Shown in pieces: positions 1 to 8,393 of a DNA stretch of 64,000 nt. How positions within the stretch are numbered: the stretch's first letter is position 1; each line of letters opens with the position of its first letter. Location: positions 3,534,001 to 3,598,000 of the forward strand of contig AP026969.1 of the NCBI GenBank assembly GCA_027923965.1, in the 5' to 3' direction. The position numbers and the translations under genes were made by a program. Origin of the DNA: Comamonadaceae bacterium OS-1. GTDB lineage: Bacteria; Pseudomonadota; Gammaproteobacteria; Burkholderiales; Burkholderiaceae_C. Under the pieces are notes generated by a model. That model worked only from the letters and a program-made list of their open reading frames with translations, searched no databases and was not told the DNA's origin.

Positions 1-45
1 GTGCTTACCGCGTAAGCATTTAAAGCTATTTATTTAATAGCTTTC
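1..45. repeat. Dispersed two-hairpin repeat, copy 1
   Basis: Two short palindromes lie side by side: GCTTaccgcgtAAGC and AGCTATTtatttAATAGCT. The same pairing (a GCGCTTAT/ATAAGCGC-like stem beside a GCTAT/ATAGC stem) recurs at least eight more times in this window. This copy sits just downstream of the stop codon of the minus-strand glycosyltransferase, so it could act in RNA stability or as a weak terminator; that role is inference. Confidence 0.7.
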
Positions 46-81
46 ATGCCGGTGGGCCAGCACTATTGGGATATGAAGTGC

Positions 82-1260
82 TCAGGTACCCGCCACCAGG
101 CTGCTGTACACCGCCTCGGTTTCCTCGCAGGTTCTGCGCCACGAAAACCGCTGCAGGCGCTGCTGCCCCAACGCGACCAACTCCGCACGCCGTCTGGGTT
201 GGTACAGAACCTCCGACATGGCCGCATGCACCGACTGCGCATCCTTGGGCTCGAAATACACCGCGGCATCCCCGGCAATCTCTGGCAGCGAGCCCGCGTT
301 TGCCAGTACAGCAGGGCATGCGTTGCTAAATGCCTCCAACACCGGTATGCCAAAACCCTCGTACAAGGACGGGAACACAAAAGCCAGGGCCTGCTGGTAC
401 AGCAGCGCCAGTTCGGTGTCACTTGCGGCATGCTGGTGCACCCTGTCGGCGATACCATGGCTCTCAAAGAATATCTTTTCGTTTTTATGAAAAGGACCGC
501 CAGTGCAAAAAATATGCAAAGTGGGGTCTGCTTCCATCAACGCGCACATGCTGTTGATGAAAAAATAGAAATTCTTGTAAATCGTGCGGGCTCCCACGAA
601 CAAGACATAGCGCTCTGGCAAGGCAGCGGTCCAAGGTGATGGGGCCGCCTCACCCGCAATTACGTCCATGGAGGTCGCCAAATGCGTTACTGCTATTTTG
701 TCAGGTGAAACCCCAAAGAATCGAATCAAATCTCTCTTTGTGCTTTCAGAGATGGCCACAATCTTGTGGGCCATTTTAGCCAGGCCTCTTTTTTGCACCG
801 ACACCTTATCCGACAAACTGAAACACTCCGGATATATTTCATGGATCATGTCGTATACCGTCAGTACAAATGGCTTTTCACCCAAGTGTGGCAAAAAATA
901 ATCATCATAGTAAGTGGGATGGAATACATCAAAATCTTTATTTTTCAACGCCTGGATCGACAAAGACTTATTTACCGCATCCGTCTCTATAGGTTTTCGA
1001 ATTTTATTACGCGCCGCATATAAATTCCACTTACCTTTGAAATCATGCCTTGGCATAAAATTATCATAGGCACCCGGATCGTCTTTGGCCTTATGGGAAA
1101 ACATAGATTTTTTAATATATTCATTTTTCGAATACATCAGTGAAACATCTACCTCGGCATGTCCATTTCGACTCAATCCCTCAATCACCTCACAGAAATA
1201 ACGAGAAATTCCACCAAAATTTTGCTGCTCAAAAATTTGGTGATCAAATAGTATTTTCAT
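82..1260 (-). CDS. GT4-family (GT-B fold) glycosyltransferase
   Basis: A 392-residue retaining glycosyltransferase that probably transfers a sugar from a nucleotide donor to a surface polysaccharide or LPS intermediate in the cytoplasm. The N-terminal part has the GT-B acceptor domain with a glycine-rich stretch (NFGGISRY), and the C-terminal part has the family's E-x7-E donor motif in LYEGFGIPVLEAF. The length is normal for the family. The ATG has no clear Shine-Dalgarno sequence. It follows the GDP-mannose dehydratase gene by 33 bp on the same strand, so the two are probably cotranscribed, and a mannose-, fucose- or rhamnose-type donor is plausible but unproven. Base composition is lower in GC than the housekeeping genes further on, as is common for surface-sugar islands. 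Confidence 0.85.
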   Translation of the reverse strand: MKILFDHQIFEQQNFGGISRYFCEVIEGLSRNGHAEVDVSLMYSKNEYIKKSMFSHKAKDDPGAYDNFMPRHDFKGKWNLYAARNKIRKPIETDAVNKSLSIQALKNKDFDVFHPTYYDDYFLPHLGEKPFVLTVYDMIHEIYPECFSLSDKVSVQKRGLAKMAHKIVAISESTKRDLIRFFGVSPDKIAVTHLATSMDVIAGEAAPSPWTAALPERYVLFVGARTIYKNFYFFINSMCALMEADPTLHIFCTGGPFHKNEKIFFESHGIADRVHQHAASDTELALLYQQALAFVFPSLYEGFGIPVLEAFSNACPAVLANAGSLPEIAGDAAVYFEPKDAQSVHAAMSEVLYQPRRRAELVALGQQRLQRFSWRRTCEETEAVYSSLVAGT

Positions 1261-1293
1261 TAAATATCGAACTTAAAATTAACAGGCAAAAAA

Positions 1294-2256
1294 TTACCAT
1301 ACCGAAGCCATGGCCGCCACCACATCGGGCATACGTTTTTGAGCCTTCCAGCCTAAAACACGTTCTGCTTTCGAGGGGTCACCGGCAATCAACAAGGGAT
1401 CGGTAGGACGCAACAAATGCGCCGCCTGCTCCACATGCTCCCGCCAATCCAAGTCAAAATAGGTAAATGCCGACGATACGAACTCTTCCAGTGAATGCGT
1501 TACTCCGGTAGCAATCACATAATCTTGTGCCTTGTCATTCTGCAAAATGCGCCACATAGCATCCACATATTCAGGTGCCCACCCCCAATCACGCTGAATA
1601 TCCAAACGTCCTAACTGGAGTTTTTCAATCGAACCCTGGGCGATGCGCCGCGCCGTGCTGATGATTTTCTGGGTAACAAACCGCGCAGGCCGCAAAGGTG
1701 ACTCGTGGTTAAACAAAATACCGGTACAGGCATGGATACCATAGGCATTTCGATAATTATCCAGCAGCCAATGGGCTGAAGCTTTGGCCACGGCATAGGG
1801 ACTACTAGGCTTGAAAGGTGTTTCCTCATTGGCGCGCAGGCCATGGGTATCGCCAAAGCATTCGCTAGAGCCGGCGTGGTAAAACCGAATCGGATAATCC
1901 ATCAATCGGCAGGCCTCTAGCACATTGAGCACCCCAACTACTGTGCTCTGTATGGTTTCCGCTGGTTGCTCAAAAGAAAGACCCACAGAAGATTGGCCTG
2001 CCAGATAATAAATTTCGTCTGGTTGACTCTGTCGGATAGCCATAAATACCGACCTAAAATCCCCAGGGACCAAGGAGAGCGTTTGGATAGACCCCGCAAC
2101 TCCCAAGGCCACCAAATTACGGAAACTGGCCCCTTGCACGTCCCGGGAAGTCCCCCACACGGTGTAGCCCTTGCCCAAGAGGAACTGGGCGAGATACCCC
2201 CCATCCTGCCCCGCCACACCACAAATCAATGCCGTTTTACCCCGGGGTGATTCCAT
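1294..2256 (-). CDS. gmd: GDP-mannose 4,6-dehydratase
   Basis: An extended short-chain dehydrogenase that converts GDP-D-mannose to GDP-4-dehydro-6-deoxy-D-mannose, the precursor of GDP-fucose, GDP-rhamnose and related sugars. The start MESPRGKTALICGVAGQDGG places the NADP-binding GxxGxxG motif (GVAGQDG) at residues 10-16, as expected; the frame stays open about 93 nt further upstream, but that extension matches nothing in the family. The catalytic YxxxK lies in SPYAVAKAS, and GRLDIQRDWGWAPEYVDAMW is the family's typical substrate-loop region. The length of 320 aa is normal. It lies upstream of the GT4 gene in the same direction and diverges from a GT2 gene, so the cluster probably builds a deoxyhexose-containing glycan. 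Confidence 0.88.
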   Translation of the reverse strand: MESPRGKTALICGVAGQDGGYLAQFLLGKGYTVWGTSRDVQGASFRNLVALGVAGSIQTLSLVPGDFRSVFMAIRQSQPDEIYYLAGQSSVGLSFEQPAETIQSTVVGVLNVLEACRLMDYPIRFYHAGSSECFGDTHGLRANEETPFKPSSPYAVAKASAHWLLDNYRNAYGIHACTGILFNHESPLRPARFVTQKIISTARRIAQGSIEKLQLGRLDIQRDWGWAPEYVDAMWRILQNDKAQDYVIATGVTHSLEEFVSSAFTYFDLDWREHVEQAAHLLRPTDPLLIAGDPSKAERVLGWKAQKRMPDVVAAMASVW

Positions 2257-2387
2257 ACAATTCTTATATCCTGTTACTAAATTTAACGATAGAATATCAT
2301 AGTCCAGGATTCGGGAAAAGTCGATGCCATTTTGACGCCAGCCCGGCATGGAAAGATAAAAATTTTTTATTTAATACCTCTTGAAAA

Positions 2388-3359
2388 ATGCACCCATCTG
2401 CATCACCAAAAGTTTCTATCATTATGCCGGTATTCAACACTGGCAAATACTTGACCGAAGCTATTCAATCGGTACTGAAACAAGAGTCCAGCATGGATTG
2501 CGAAGTGCCTACTTTTGAACTGGTGGTGGTAGATGACCACAGCACAGATCCGCAAACGCTAAATATTTTGCAGGGCTTTACCAATACCGATTCTCGCGTC
2601 ACTGTCCTTAAAAATATTAGAACAAAAGGTGCTGCCGGTGCCCGCAATACCGGCATCCTGCACTCCCAAGGGGCATGGATAGGATTTCTTGATTCGGATG
2701 ACATATTAACGCCCCAATCGCTGGTAACACGCTGGAGCGCTATTTCAAAAAATCCAGCCATTGAATGGATTGGAGCCAAGTTCAAGCTTTTAAAACCCCA
2801 AAAGGATGCCTCTGGCAATCTATTTTTTGAAACAGCCAACGAACTAATCGCCAATATTTCTAAAAACAATCAGCCTGGACCGGCAAACCGCCTGCAGAAA
2901 CCTGTAGCCGAGTTTTCCAAGAGTTGCATGATCGGCATCATGACGGTACTCGTCAAGCGCGAATTGATTGTAGAAAAAGGTATGTTCAACGAGAAACTAC
3001 GTCGGGCTGAAGATTATCACCTGTGGTTTCAATGTGCATTCCAGCATGATTTGTGGATGCTGGATGCCGATATTGCATTTTATCGCATACATTCCGCCAG
3101 CCTTACCCATGGTGATGCACCAAAGTTACTACATGAAGATGCCATGATTGAGCTGCTATTGAAAGATCCACAGGCTATATTGCACAAAGATTTGCTATTG
3201 CAGCGGTTTGATCTTGTCATGCAAGATAATTGTTACTTCTACCGGGAACGAAAGCGGTTTGGAACCGCCTTGCGCAACACTTTACAATGGATCAAAAAAA
3301 GGCCCGGCAATACAGCGGCCTGGAAAGAGCTGCTTGCTTGTTGCCTCAGAATAGCCTGA
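2388..3359 (+). CDS. GT2-family glycosyltransferase (first of two)
   Basis: A 323-residue inverting GT-A glycosyltransferase. The N-terminus carries the typical VSIIMPVFNTGKYLTEAIQS start, VVVDDHSTD as the nucleotide-binding segment, and GFLDSDD as the DxD-type metal and donor motif. No transmembrane segment is obvious, so it should act in the cytoplasm or at the inner face of the membrane. It diverges from gmd across about 130 bp, which must hold promoters for both sides, and it is followed after 43 bp by a second GT2 gene on the same strand. The DNA is visibly AT-richer than the pyr and sox genes. Acceptor and sugar cannot be told from the sequence. Confidence 0.83.
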   Translation: MHPSASPKVSIIMPVFNTGKYLTEAIQSVLKQESSMDCEVPTFELVVVDDHSTDPQTLNILQGFTNTDSRVTVLKNIRTKGAAGARNTGILHSQGAWIGFLDSDDILTPQSLVTRWSAISKNPAIEWIGAKFKLLKPQKDASGNLFFETANELIANISKNNQPGPANRLQKPVAEFSKSCMIGIMTVLVKRELIVEKGMFNEKLRRAEDYHLWFQCAFQHDLWMLDADIAFYRIHSASLTHGDAPKLLHEDAMIELLLKDPQAILHKDLLLQRFDLVMQDNCYFYRERKRFGTALRNTLQWIKKRPGNTAAWKELLACCLRIA

Positions 3360-3402
3360 GCCATTTATTTTCAAATACACACTTTGAATCAAGGATGTCC
3401 CG

Positions 3403-4332
3403 ATGGGAAAAGAAGTGCTGGTGTCGGCGATTGTGTCTACCTACAAATCCGCGCGGTTTATGCAGCATTGCCTGGAGGACCTGGAACGCCAGACCATCGC
3501 AGACCACCTGGAAATCATCGTCATAGACAGTTGCTCACCTGAAAATGAAGGCGAGATCGTCAAAGAGTTTCAAAGCCGCTACAACAATATTGTGTATTTG
3601 CGCACCGACCAGCGCGAAGGGCTTTACACCGCCTGGAACCGGGCCGTCGCCATGGCCAAGGGCAGATATTTAACCAATGCCAATACCGACGACCGCCACC
3701 ACCCCAGTTCATTTGAGAGGCTGGTAAAGCAACTGGATGCCGCGCCTGAGTGCGCCTTGGCCTACCACGACCAACTCACCAGCACGATTGAAAACGAAAC
3801 TTTTGAAGCCTGTGCAGCCCGCAATACCCGGCGCTTCCAACTGCCTGACTTTTCACATGACACGCTGCTTCTGGGTTGCCTGACGGGTTCGCAACCCATG
3901 TGGCGCAAAAGCGTGCATGCCGAGCATGGCATGTTCAGCGAGAAATACCGGGTGGTTGCGGATTATGAGTTTTGGATGCGGATTGCCCAGACGCATCACT
4001 TCGTCCATATTGCCGAGCCCTTGGGTCTTTTTTACGACTCTCCCGATACCTTGTCGGGTGCCAATAACCGGTTTTCCGTGGACAAGGAAACCATGGAGGT
4101 CCAGTTGGACTATGTCGCCCGTGCCCCATGGAGTAAGAACCCAAAAAATCGCACCCGACTGGCACAAACGGTATTTTCGATTGGTTACCACTACGTGGAG
4201 AAACTCCACGATCTGGGCAAAGCCAAGCTGTTTCTGTGGGAAGCATGGAAGCTGGACTTCACCAATCTGGCTTTGGCCAAGACCTTCCTGTTGCGCGGCA
4301 TTCTCAAAAGCCGACATGGCCTGAAAGCCTGA
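3403..4332 (+). CDS. GT2-family glycosyltransferase (second of two)
   Basis: A 309-residue GT-A glycosyltransferase paralogous to its upstream neighbour. It begins VSAIVSTYKSARFMQHCLED, has IIVIDSCSPENEGE as the nucleotide-binding strand, and NANTDDRHH at the usual DxD position. A later ADYEFWMRIA segment parallels AEDYHLWFQCA in the other GT2 protein, suggesting a shared C-terminal architecture. The likely role is surface-glycan assembly together with gmd and the two other transferases. It ends five bases from the stop of the convergent acyltransferase gene, and a hairpin spans both stop codons. The specific donor is unknown. Confidence 0.83.
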   Translation: MGKEVLVSAIVSTYKSARFMQHCLEDLERQTIADHLEIIVIDSCSPENEGEIVKEFQSRYNNIVYLRTDQREGLYTAWNRAVAMAKGRYLTNANTDDRHHPSSFERLVKQLDAAPECALAYHDQLTSTIENETFEACAARNTRRFQLPDFSHDTLLLGCLTGSQPMWRKSVHAEHGMFSEKYRVVADYEFWMRIAQTHHFVHIAEPLGLFYDSPDTLSGANNRFSVDKETMEVQLDYVARAPWSKNPKNRTRLAQTVFSIGYHYVEKLHDLGKAKLFLWEAWKLDFTNLALAKTFLLRGILKSRHGLKA

Positions 4333-4343
4333 AAGGCTCAGGC
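4319..4343. terminator. Stem-loop across two convergent stop codons
   Basis: GCCTGAAAGCCT pairs with AGGCTCAGGC around a GAA loop, with a 2-nt bulge. It covers the stop codons of both the GT2 gene (+) and the plsC-type gene (-). It has no T-run, so it could be a bidirectional mRNA-end structure rather than a classical intrinsic terminator. Confidence 0.4.
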
Positions 4344-5075
4344 CTGCCGCAGTTGCTCCACGGTGTGTTGCAGGTCCTGCGCCCAAGTGCGGCGGTCCCG
4401 GCCCGCCGCACGTTCGGGTAGGCCAAAATACACTTCCGCCCCCAGGGTGCTGGCCCCCAGCGTGCGCCAGAGCGAACCCAGCAGGGTCTCATCCCCCACA
4501 AAACTGGGCGCAAAGTGCAAAACCCCGGTGTGCACATCGATAAAGCGCAAGGCCAGCGGCAGCACCGGCACGTCAGCCGATATCGCCGCCTGCAACAGGT
4601 TGGCGTGGAAGGGAAGCATGGCGCGACCGTCGCCAGTGGTGCCCTCGGGGAACACCGCCACCACCTCGCCCGCCCGCAGGCGCTCGGCCATGTGGTGGAC
4701 CACGCGCATGGCGTCGCGGCGGGATTCGCGCTCGATGTACAGCGTGCCCGCGCCGGTGGCCAGGGTGCCGACGATCGGCCAATGCTTGACATCGGCTTTC
4801 GACACAAAGCGGCAATACCCTGCCGCGTGGATAACCGCAATGTCCAGCCACGAGATGTGGTTGGACACCAGCAGCAAGGGGCCCTGGACCGGGGGCGTGC
4901 CCTGCACCCGCAGCGTAATGCCCAGCACCTGCAGCACCTGCAGCGACCAGGTCTGCACCCGCTGCCCGCGCGCTGCGTCGTCCATCTGGGGAAAGTGGCG
5001 GCGGATGGTCCACCAGCCTACGGCGATGTGCCACACCAGATGGAGCAGCTTGGACAAGACGCGAAATAGTCGCAT
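4338..5075 (-). CDS. 1-acyl-sn-glycerol-3-phosphate acyltransferase (PlsC family)
   Basis: A 245-residue membrane-associated acyltransferase that likely acylates lysophosphatidic acid to phosphatidic acid at the inner membrane. The catalytic NHxSxxD-type motif reads NHISWLD near residue 92, and the second conserved block reads FPEGTTGDG. The N-terminus has a hydrophobic stretch (LLHLVWHIAVGWWTI) fitting a membrane anchor. The length is normal. It lies downstream of pyrC' on the same strand, separated by 66 bp that hold a dispersed repeat. Family members that acylate other lysolipids or ornithine lipids look similar, so the exact acceptor is uncertain. Confidence 0.85.
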   Translation of the reverse strand: MRLFRVLSKLLHLVWHIAVGWWTIRRHFPQMDDAARGQRVQTWSLQVLQVLGITLRVQGTPPVQGPLLLVSNHISWLDIAVIHAAGYCRFVSKADVKHWPIVGTLATGAGTLYIERESRRDAMRVVHHMAERLRAGEVVAVFPEGTTGDGRAMLPFHANLLQAAISADVPVLPLALRFIDVHTGVLHFAPSFVGDETLLGSLWRTLGASTLGAEVYFGLPERAAGRDRRTWAQDLQHTVEQLRQA

Positions 5076-5098
5076 GAAAATATATAAAAAATAGACCG

Positions 5099-5142
5099 CT
5101 AGCGCTTATTTGGAAAGCACAAGCAGCTATTTATTTGATAGT
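5099..5142. repeat. Dispersed two-hairpin repeat, copy 2
   Basis: CTAGCGCTTATTTGGAAAGC is followed by GCTATTTATTTGATAG. The copy fills most of the pyrC'-plsC gap, and its distal end abuts the pyrC' stop codon (TAA on the minus strand at 5142-5144). The orientation is the same as copy 3. Confidence 0.8.
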
Positions 5143-6443
5143 TAAGCCGTCCGAGCCTCAAAGGCCACGTGCCCGGCCACCACCGCGCAGCGCACCCGGC
5201 CCGGCAGCTCGTAGCCCGAGAACGGGGTGTGCTTGCCCTGGCTGCGCAGGCTGTCGGCGGTCACGGTCCAGCGGGCCGCAGGGTCATAAATGCAAATGTC
5301 GGCCACGCCGCCCACCACCAACTGGCCCACACTGGCCTGCAAGGTGCCCAGGCTGGTGCCCAGCACGGAGGCCGGGGCGCTGGTGACGGTGGCCAGCGCG
5401 CGGTGCAGAGGTACGCCGTCGTCTTCGCTCCATTTCAAGGCCAGGCTGAGCAGTAGCTCCAGGCCAGTGGCACCCGGCTCGGCTTCGGCGAACGGCAGGG
5501 CTTTGGCATCAGCCTCGACCGGGGTGTGGTCGGACACCAGTGCGTCGATGGTGCCGTCGGCCAGGGCGGCGCGCAGGGCATCGCGGTCGCGCTGCTGGCG
5601 CAGCGGCGGGGTCAGGCGGGCGCGGCTGTCGAAGTAACCGATGTCGGTGTCCGTCAGGTGCAGCGAGTTGATGCTGACATCGCAGGTCACACGCAGGCCG
5701 TCCTTCTTGGCCTGGCGCACCAGGGCAATGCCTGCGGCGCTGCTGATGCGGCACAGGTGGACGCGCGCGCCGGTGGTTTTGAGCAGCTCGAAAATGGTGT
5801 GCAGCGCAATGGTTTCTGCCGCCACCGGCACGCCACCCAGGCCCATGCGGGTGGCCAGCGCGCCGCTGGCGGCCACGCCCTTGCCCAGGTGCAGCTCTTG
5901 CGGACGCAGCCAGACGGGGTAGTCAAAGGTGGCGGCGTATTGCAGCGCGCGCTGCAGCACCTGGGTGTTGCCCAGCGGCACCTCGGCCTGGCCGAAGCCG
6001 ATGCAGCCTGCGCCGGTGAGCTCGACCATCTCGGTCAGCACCTCGCCTTGCAGGCCACGGGTGAGCGCGCCCAGCGGGAACAGGCGCGACTGGTGGTTCT
6101 TTTTGGCGCGGAACTTCAGCATCTGCACCAGGCCGGGCTCGTCCAGCACGGGGTCGGTGTCGGGCGGGCACACCAGGCTGGTCACGCCACCGGCGGCCGC
6201 GGCGGCCATTTCGGACTCCATCATGCCTTCGTGCTCGTAGCCGGGCTCGCGCAGGCGGGCGCACAGGTCCACCAGGCCGGGCAGCACGATGCAGCCAGAC
6301 GCATCGACCACGCGGTCGGGCTGGAAGTCGGGCAGGTCGCGGCCCATCGCAATAATGCGACCGGTGGCGATGGAAATCGAGCCGGTGGTATCCAGGCCGC
6401 TGGCGGGGTCGATGATGCGACCGTGTTGGATCAGGGTTTTCAT
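5142..6443 (-). CDS. pyrC': Dihydroorotase-like protein PyrC' (predicted inactive)
   Basis: A 433-residue amidohydrolase-fold protein homologous to dihydroorotase and encoded directly after aspartate carbamoyltransferase. The metal-binding HxH of true dihydroorotases (PGxxDxHxHxREPG) is changed: PGLVDLCARLREPG has Cys61 and Arg63 in place of the two histidines. The segment expected to read HVCHVS reads HLCRISS, and the DHAPH-like segment reads DHTPVE, so further ligands are gone. In several proteobacteria such PyrC' proteins are catalytically dead scaffolds needed to assemble the class A ATCase (PyrB) dodecamer, and a separate active pyrC lies elsewhere. That role fits the pyrR-pyrB-pyrC' order here. 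Copies of the dispersed repeat flank both ends of the gene. Confidence 0.88.
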   Translation of the reverse strand: MKTLIQHGRIIDPASGLDTTGSISIATGRIIAMGRDLPDFQPDRVVDASGCIVLPGLVDLCARLREPGYEHEGMMESEMAAAAAGGVTSLVCPPDTDPVLDEPGLVQMLKFRAKKNHQSRLFPLGALTRGLQGEVLTEMVELTGAGCIGFGQAEVPLGNTQVLQRALQYAATFDYPVWLRPQELHLGKGVAASGALATRMGLGGVPVAAETIALHTIFELLKTTGARVHLCRISSAAGIALVRQAKKDGLRVTCDVSINSLHLTDTDIGYFDSRARLTPPLRQQRDRDALRAALADGTIDALVSDHTPVEADAKALPFAEAEPGATGLELLLSLALKWSEDDGVPLHRALATVTSAPASVLGTSLGTLQASVGQLVVGGVADICIYDPAARWTVTADSLRSQGKHTPFSGYELPGRVRCAVVAGHVAFEARTA

Positions 6444-6462
6444 ATTTTTAGACCAAATAGGG

Positions 6463-6508
6463 CTCTAGCGCTTACTCCATAAGCACGAGCAGCTATGGAT
6501 TGAATAGC
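6463..6508. repeat. Dispersed two-hairpin repeat, copy 3
   Basis: CTCTAGCGCTTACTCCATAAGC followed by GCTATGGATTGAATAGC, here in the 73-bp gap between the pyrB stop and the pyrC' start. It lies on the transcript between two genes whose products should form one complex, so its hairpins could influence the relative yield of PyrB and PyrC' (inference). Confidence 0.8.
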
Positions 6509-6516
6509 GACCACGG

Positions 6517-7482
6517 TCAGGCCTCGTTGCCCGCGACGATGCCCATGACCGCCATGCGGACGGCAATGCCGAAGGTCACCTGCGGCAGGATCACGCTTTG
6601 CTTGCCGTCCACGACGGCCGAGTCGATCTCTACGCCGCGGTTGATCGGGCCGGGGTGCATGACGATGGCATCGGGCTTGGCCAGGGCCAGTTTTTCCGGG
6701 GTCAGGCCGAAGCTGCGGAAGAATTCCTGGCTGGACGGCAGCAGTGCACCGCTCATGCGCTCGTTTTGCAGGCGCAGCATGATGACCACGTCACAGTCCT
6801 TGATGCCCTCTTCCAGCGTGTGGCACACGCGCACGCCCATCTGCGCCATGTCGGCCGGCACCAGGGTTTTGGGGCCGACCACGCGCACCTCGGCGCAGCC
6901 CAGGGTGGTGAGCGCGTGGATGTCGGAGCGGGCCACGCGAGAGTGCAGCACGTCGCCGACGATGGCCACGGTGAGGTTGCTAAAGTCTTTTTTGTAGTGC
7001 CGGATGGTGTACATGTCCAGCAGGCCCTGGGTCGGGTGGGCATGGCGGCCATCGCCTGCGTTCACCACGTGCACGTGGGGTGCAACGTGCTGGGCGATCA
7101 GGTAAGGCGCACCCGATTCGCTGTGCCGCACCACGAAGATGTCGGCAGCCATGGCGCTGAGGTTGGCGATGGTGTCCAGCAGCGACTCGCCCTTGGCGGC
7201 GCTGGAGCGGGCGATGTCCAGGTTGATCACGTCGGCGCTCAGGCGCTTGGCGGCGATGTCGAAGGTGGTGCGGGTGCGGGTGGAGTTCTCGAAGAACAGG
7301 TTAAACACGCTCTTGCCGCGAAGCAAGGGCACTTTTTTGACCTCGCGGTCGTTCACGCTGACGAAATTGGCGGCGGTGTCCAGGATCTGCGTCAGGATGT
7401 CTTTGGGCAGGCCTTCGGTAGACAGCAGGTGGACCAGCTCGCCGTGCTTGTTGAGTTGGGGGTTGTTACGTTTGTAGAGCAA
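6517..7482 (-). CDS. pyrB: Aspartate carbamoyltransferase catalytic subunit
   Basis: A 321-residue enzyme that condenses carbamoyl phosphate and L-aspartate to N-carbamoyl-aspartate, the committed step of pyrimidine synthesis. The carbamoyl-phosphate-binding STRTRTTF motif lies near residues 66-73, HPTQGLLD is intact, and the C-terminal [10 protein letters not shown] block closes the aspartate domain. The N-terminal extension before LLSTEGLPK is typical of class A ATCases that pair with PyrC'. It sits three bases downstream of pyrR and upstream of pyrC', so the three are almost certainly cotranscribed. No pyrI is present in the window, in line with the PyrB-PyrC' type. Confidence 0.95.
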   Translation of the reverse strand: MLYKRNNPQLNKHGELVHLLSTEGLPKDILTQILDTAANFVSVNDREVKKVPLLRGKSVFNLFFENSTRTRTTFDIAAKRLSADVINLDIARSSAAKGESLLDTIANLSAMAADIFVVRHSESGAPYLIAQHVAPHVHVVNAGDGRHAHPTQGLLDMYTIRHYKKDFSNLTVAIVGDVLHSRVARSDIHALTTLGCAEVRVVGPKTLVPADMAQMGVRVCHTLEEGIKDCDVVIMLRLQNERMSGALLPSSQEFFRSFGLTPEKLALAKPDAIVMHPGPINRGVEIDSAVVDGKQSVILPQVTFGIAVRMAVMGIVAGNEA

Positions 7483-7485
7483 GAT

Positions 7486-7986
7486 TTAGCCCTCCACATT
7501 GAAACTAAAGGCACCCGTGGCGCTGCGCGCCAGTTCGAGCTTCTGGGTGGCGGGCAGGGCCACGCGGGCGGCGGCAAAGTCAGGATGGATGGGCAGCTCG
7601 CGCCCGCCCCGGTCTACCAGCACCGCCAGCTTGACCGCAGACGGACGGCCAAAGTCAAACAGCTCGTTGACCACGGCGCGGATGGTGCGGCCGGTGTAGA
7701 GCACGTCGTCCAGCAGGATGATGTGGGCCCCGTTCACGTCGAAGTCCAACGCGGTCTGCCCGCCACTGCCCGAGACCATGCCACGCTGCGAGAAGTCGTC
7801 GCGGTGCATGGCGGATGAGATCACGCCGGGCTTACCGGGCAGTTGCAGGTCGGCCTGCAGGCGCTCGGCCAGCCAGGCCCCGCCGGAGGTGATGCCGACC
7901 AGGCGGGTGTCTGCGTTCAGCAAGGCTTTGACACCTTTCAATAATTCCAGGTAAAGCGCTTCGGCGTTCAGCATGAGTGTGCTCAC
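7486..7986 (-). CDS. pyrR: PyrR-type regulator / uracil phosphoribosyltransferase
   Basis: A 166-residue phosphoribosyltransferase-fold protein. The PRPP-binding loop reads ILLDDVLYTGRTIRA, and GITSGGAWLAERL is the N-terminal loop. I place the start at GTG 7986 (VSTLMLNAEALYLELL): it overlaps the yqgF stop by 4 nt (GTGA) and has AGGAG eight bases upstream, whereas an in-frame ATG 36 nt further up has neither. In Gram-positives PyrR binds pyr mRNA; in proteobacteria its regulatory role is less clear and it may act mainly as a salvage UPRTase. The position just ahead of pyrB-pyrC' supports a pyrimidine role. I saw no attenuator in the short gaps. Confidence 0.9.
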   Translation of the reverse strand: MSTLMLNAEALYLELLKGVKALLNADTRLVGITSGGAWLAERLQADLQLPGKPGVISSAMHRDDFSQRGMVSGSGGQTALDFDVNGAHIILLDDVLYTGRTIRAVVNELFDFGRPSAVKLAVLVDRGGRELPIHPDFAAARVALPATQKLELARSATGAFSFNVEG

Positions 7987-8393
7987 GGGATACTCCTCAA
8001 AAATTGTTCCAGGATGATGCAAGCCGCTGCGGCATCTGCGTCTTTTGCGCCCATCTCTAGCGCTTCTGTAGTGCTATAGCGCTCATCCACCTCGAAAACC
8101 GGCAAATTGAAGCGCCCGCGCAACTGGCGGGCAAACTTTTGCGCGCGCCGGGTGTTGTCGTGAGCCGCACCGTCGGGGTGGAACGGCACACCGATCACCA
8201 AGGCATCGGGCTGCCACTCCTTCACGCGGGCGGCGATGGGCACAAAGCGGGCATCGCCCTCGGCGGCGATGGTGCCCTGCGGCGTGGCGGTACGGGTCAG
8301 GCGGTTGCCGACGGCAACGCCGGTGCGCTTTTGGCCATAGTCAAAGGCCAGGAAGGATTGCAAATTGGCGGGGACGGCTGCTGGCTCGGTCAT
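7983..8393 (-). CDS. yqgF: YqgF/RuvX family RNase H-fold nuclease
   Basis: A 136-residue RNase H-like protein, a putative Holliday-junction resolvase that in E. coli is linked to pre-16S rRNA 5'-end processing. The first acidic residue lies in LAFDYGQKRTGVAVG, and the family's VIGVPFHPDG and DERYSTTEAL blocks are intact, with a late acidic DADAAAACIILEQ. The length is normal. It overlaps yqgE by 4 nt (ATGA) and pyrR by 4 nt (GTGA), so translation of yqgE-yqgF-pyrR is tightly coupled. yqgE-yqgF-pyrR-pyrB is a recurrent betaproteobacterial order. Confidence 0.93.
   Translation of the reverse strand: MTEPAAVPANLQSFLAFDYGQKRTGVAVGNRLTRTATPQGTIAAEGDARFVPIAARVKEWQPDALVIGVPFHPDGAAHDNTRRAQKFARQLRGRFNLPVFEVDERYSTTEALEMGAKDADAAAACIILEQFLRSIP

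Noticed and set aside
8050..8090. CTCTAGCGCTTCTGTAGTGC with CTATAGCGC inside yqgF, resembling the dispersed repeat
   Set aside because: It encodes the conserved DERYSTTEALEMGA block of YqgF, lacks the second stem, and is explained by coding constraint.
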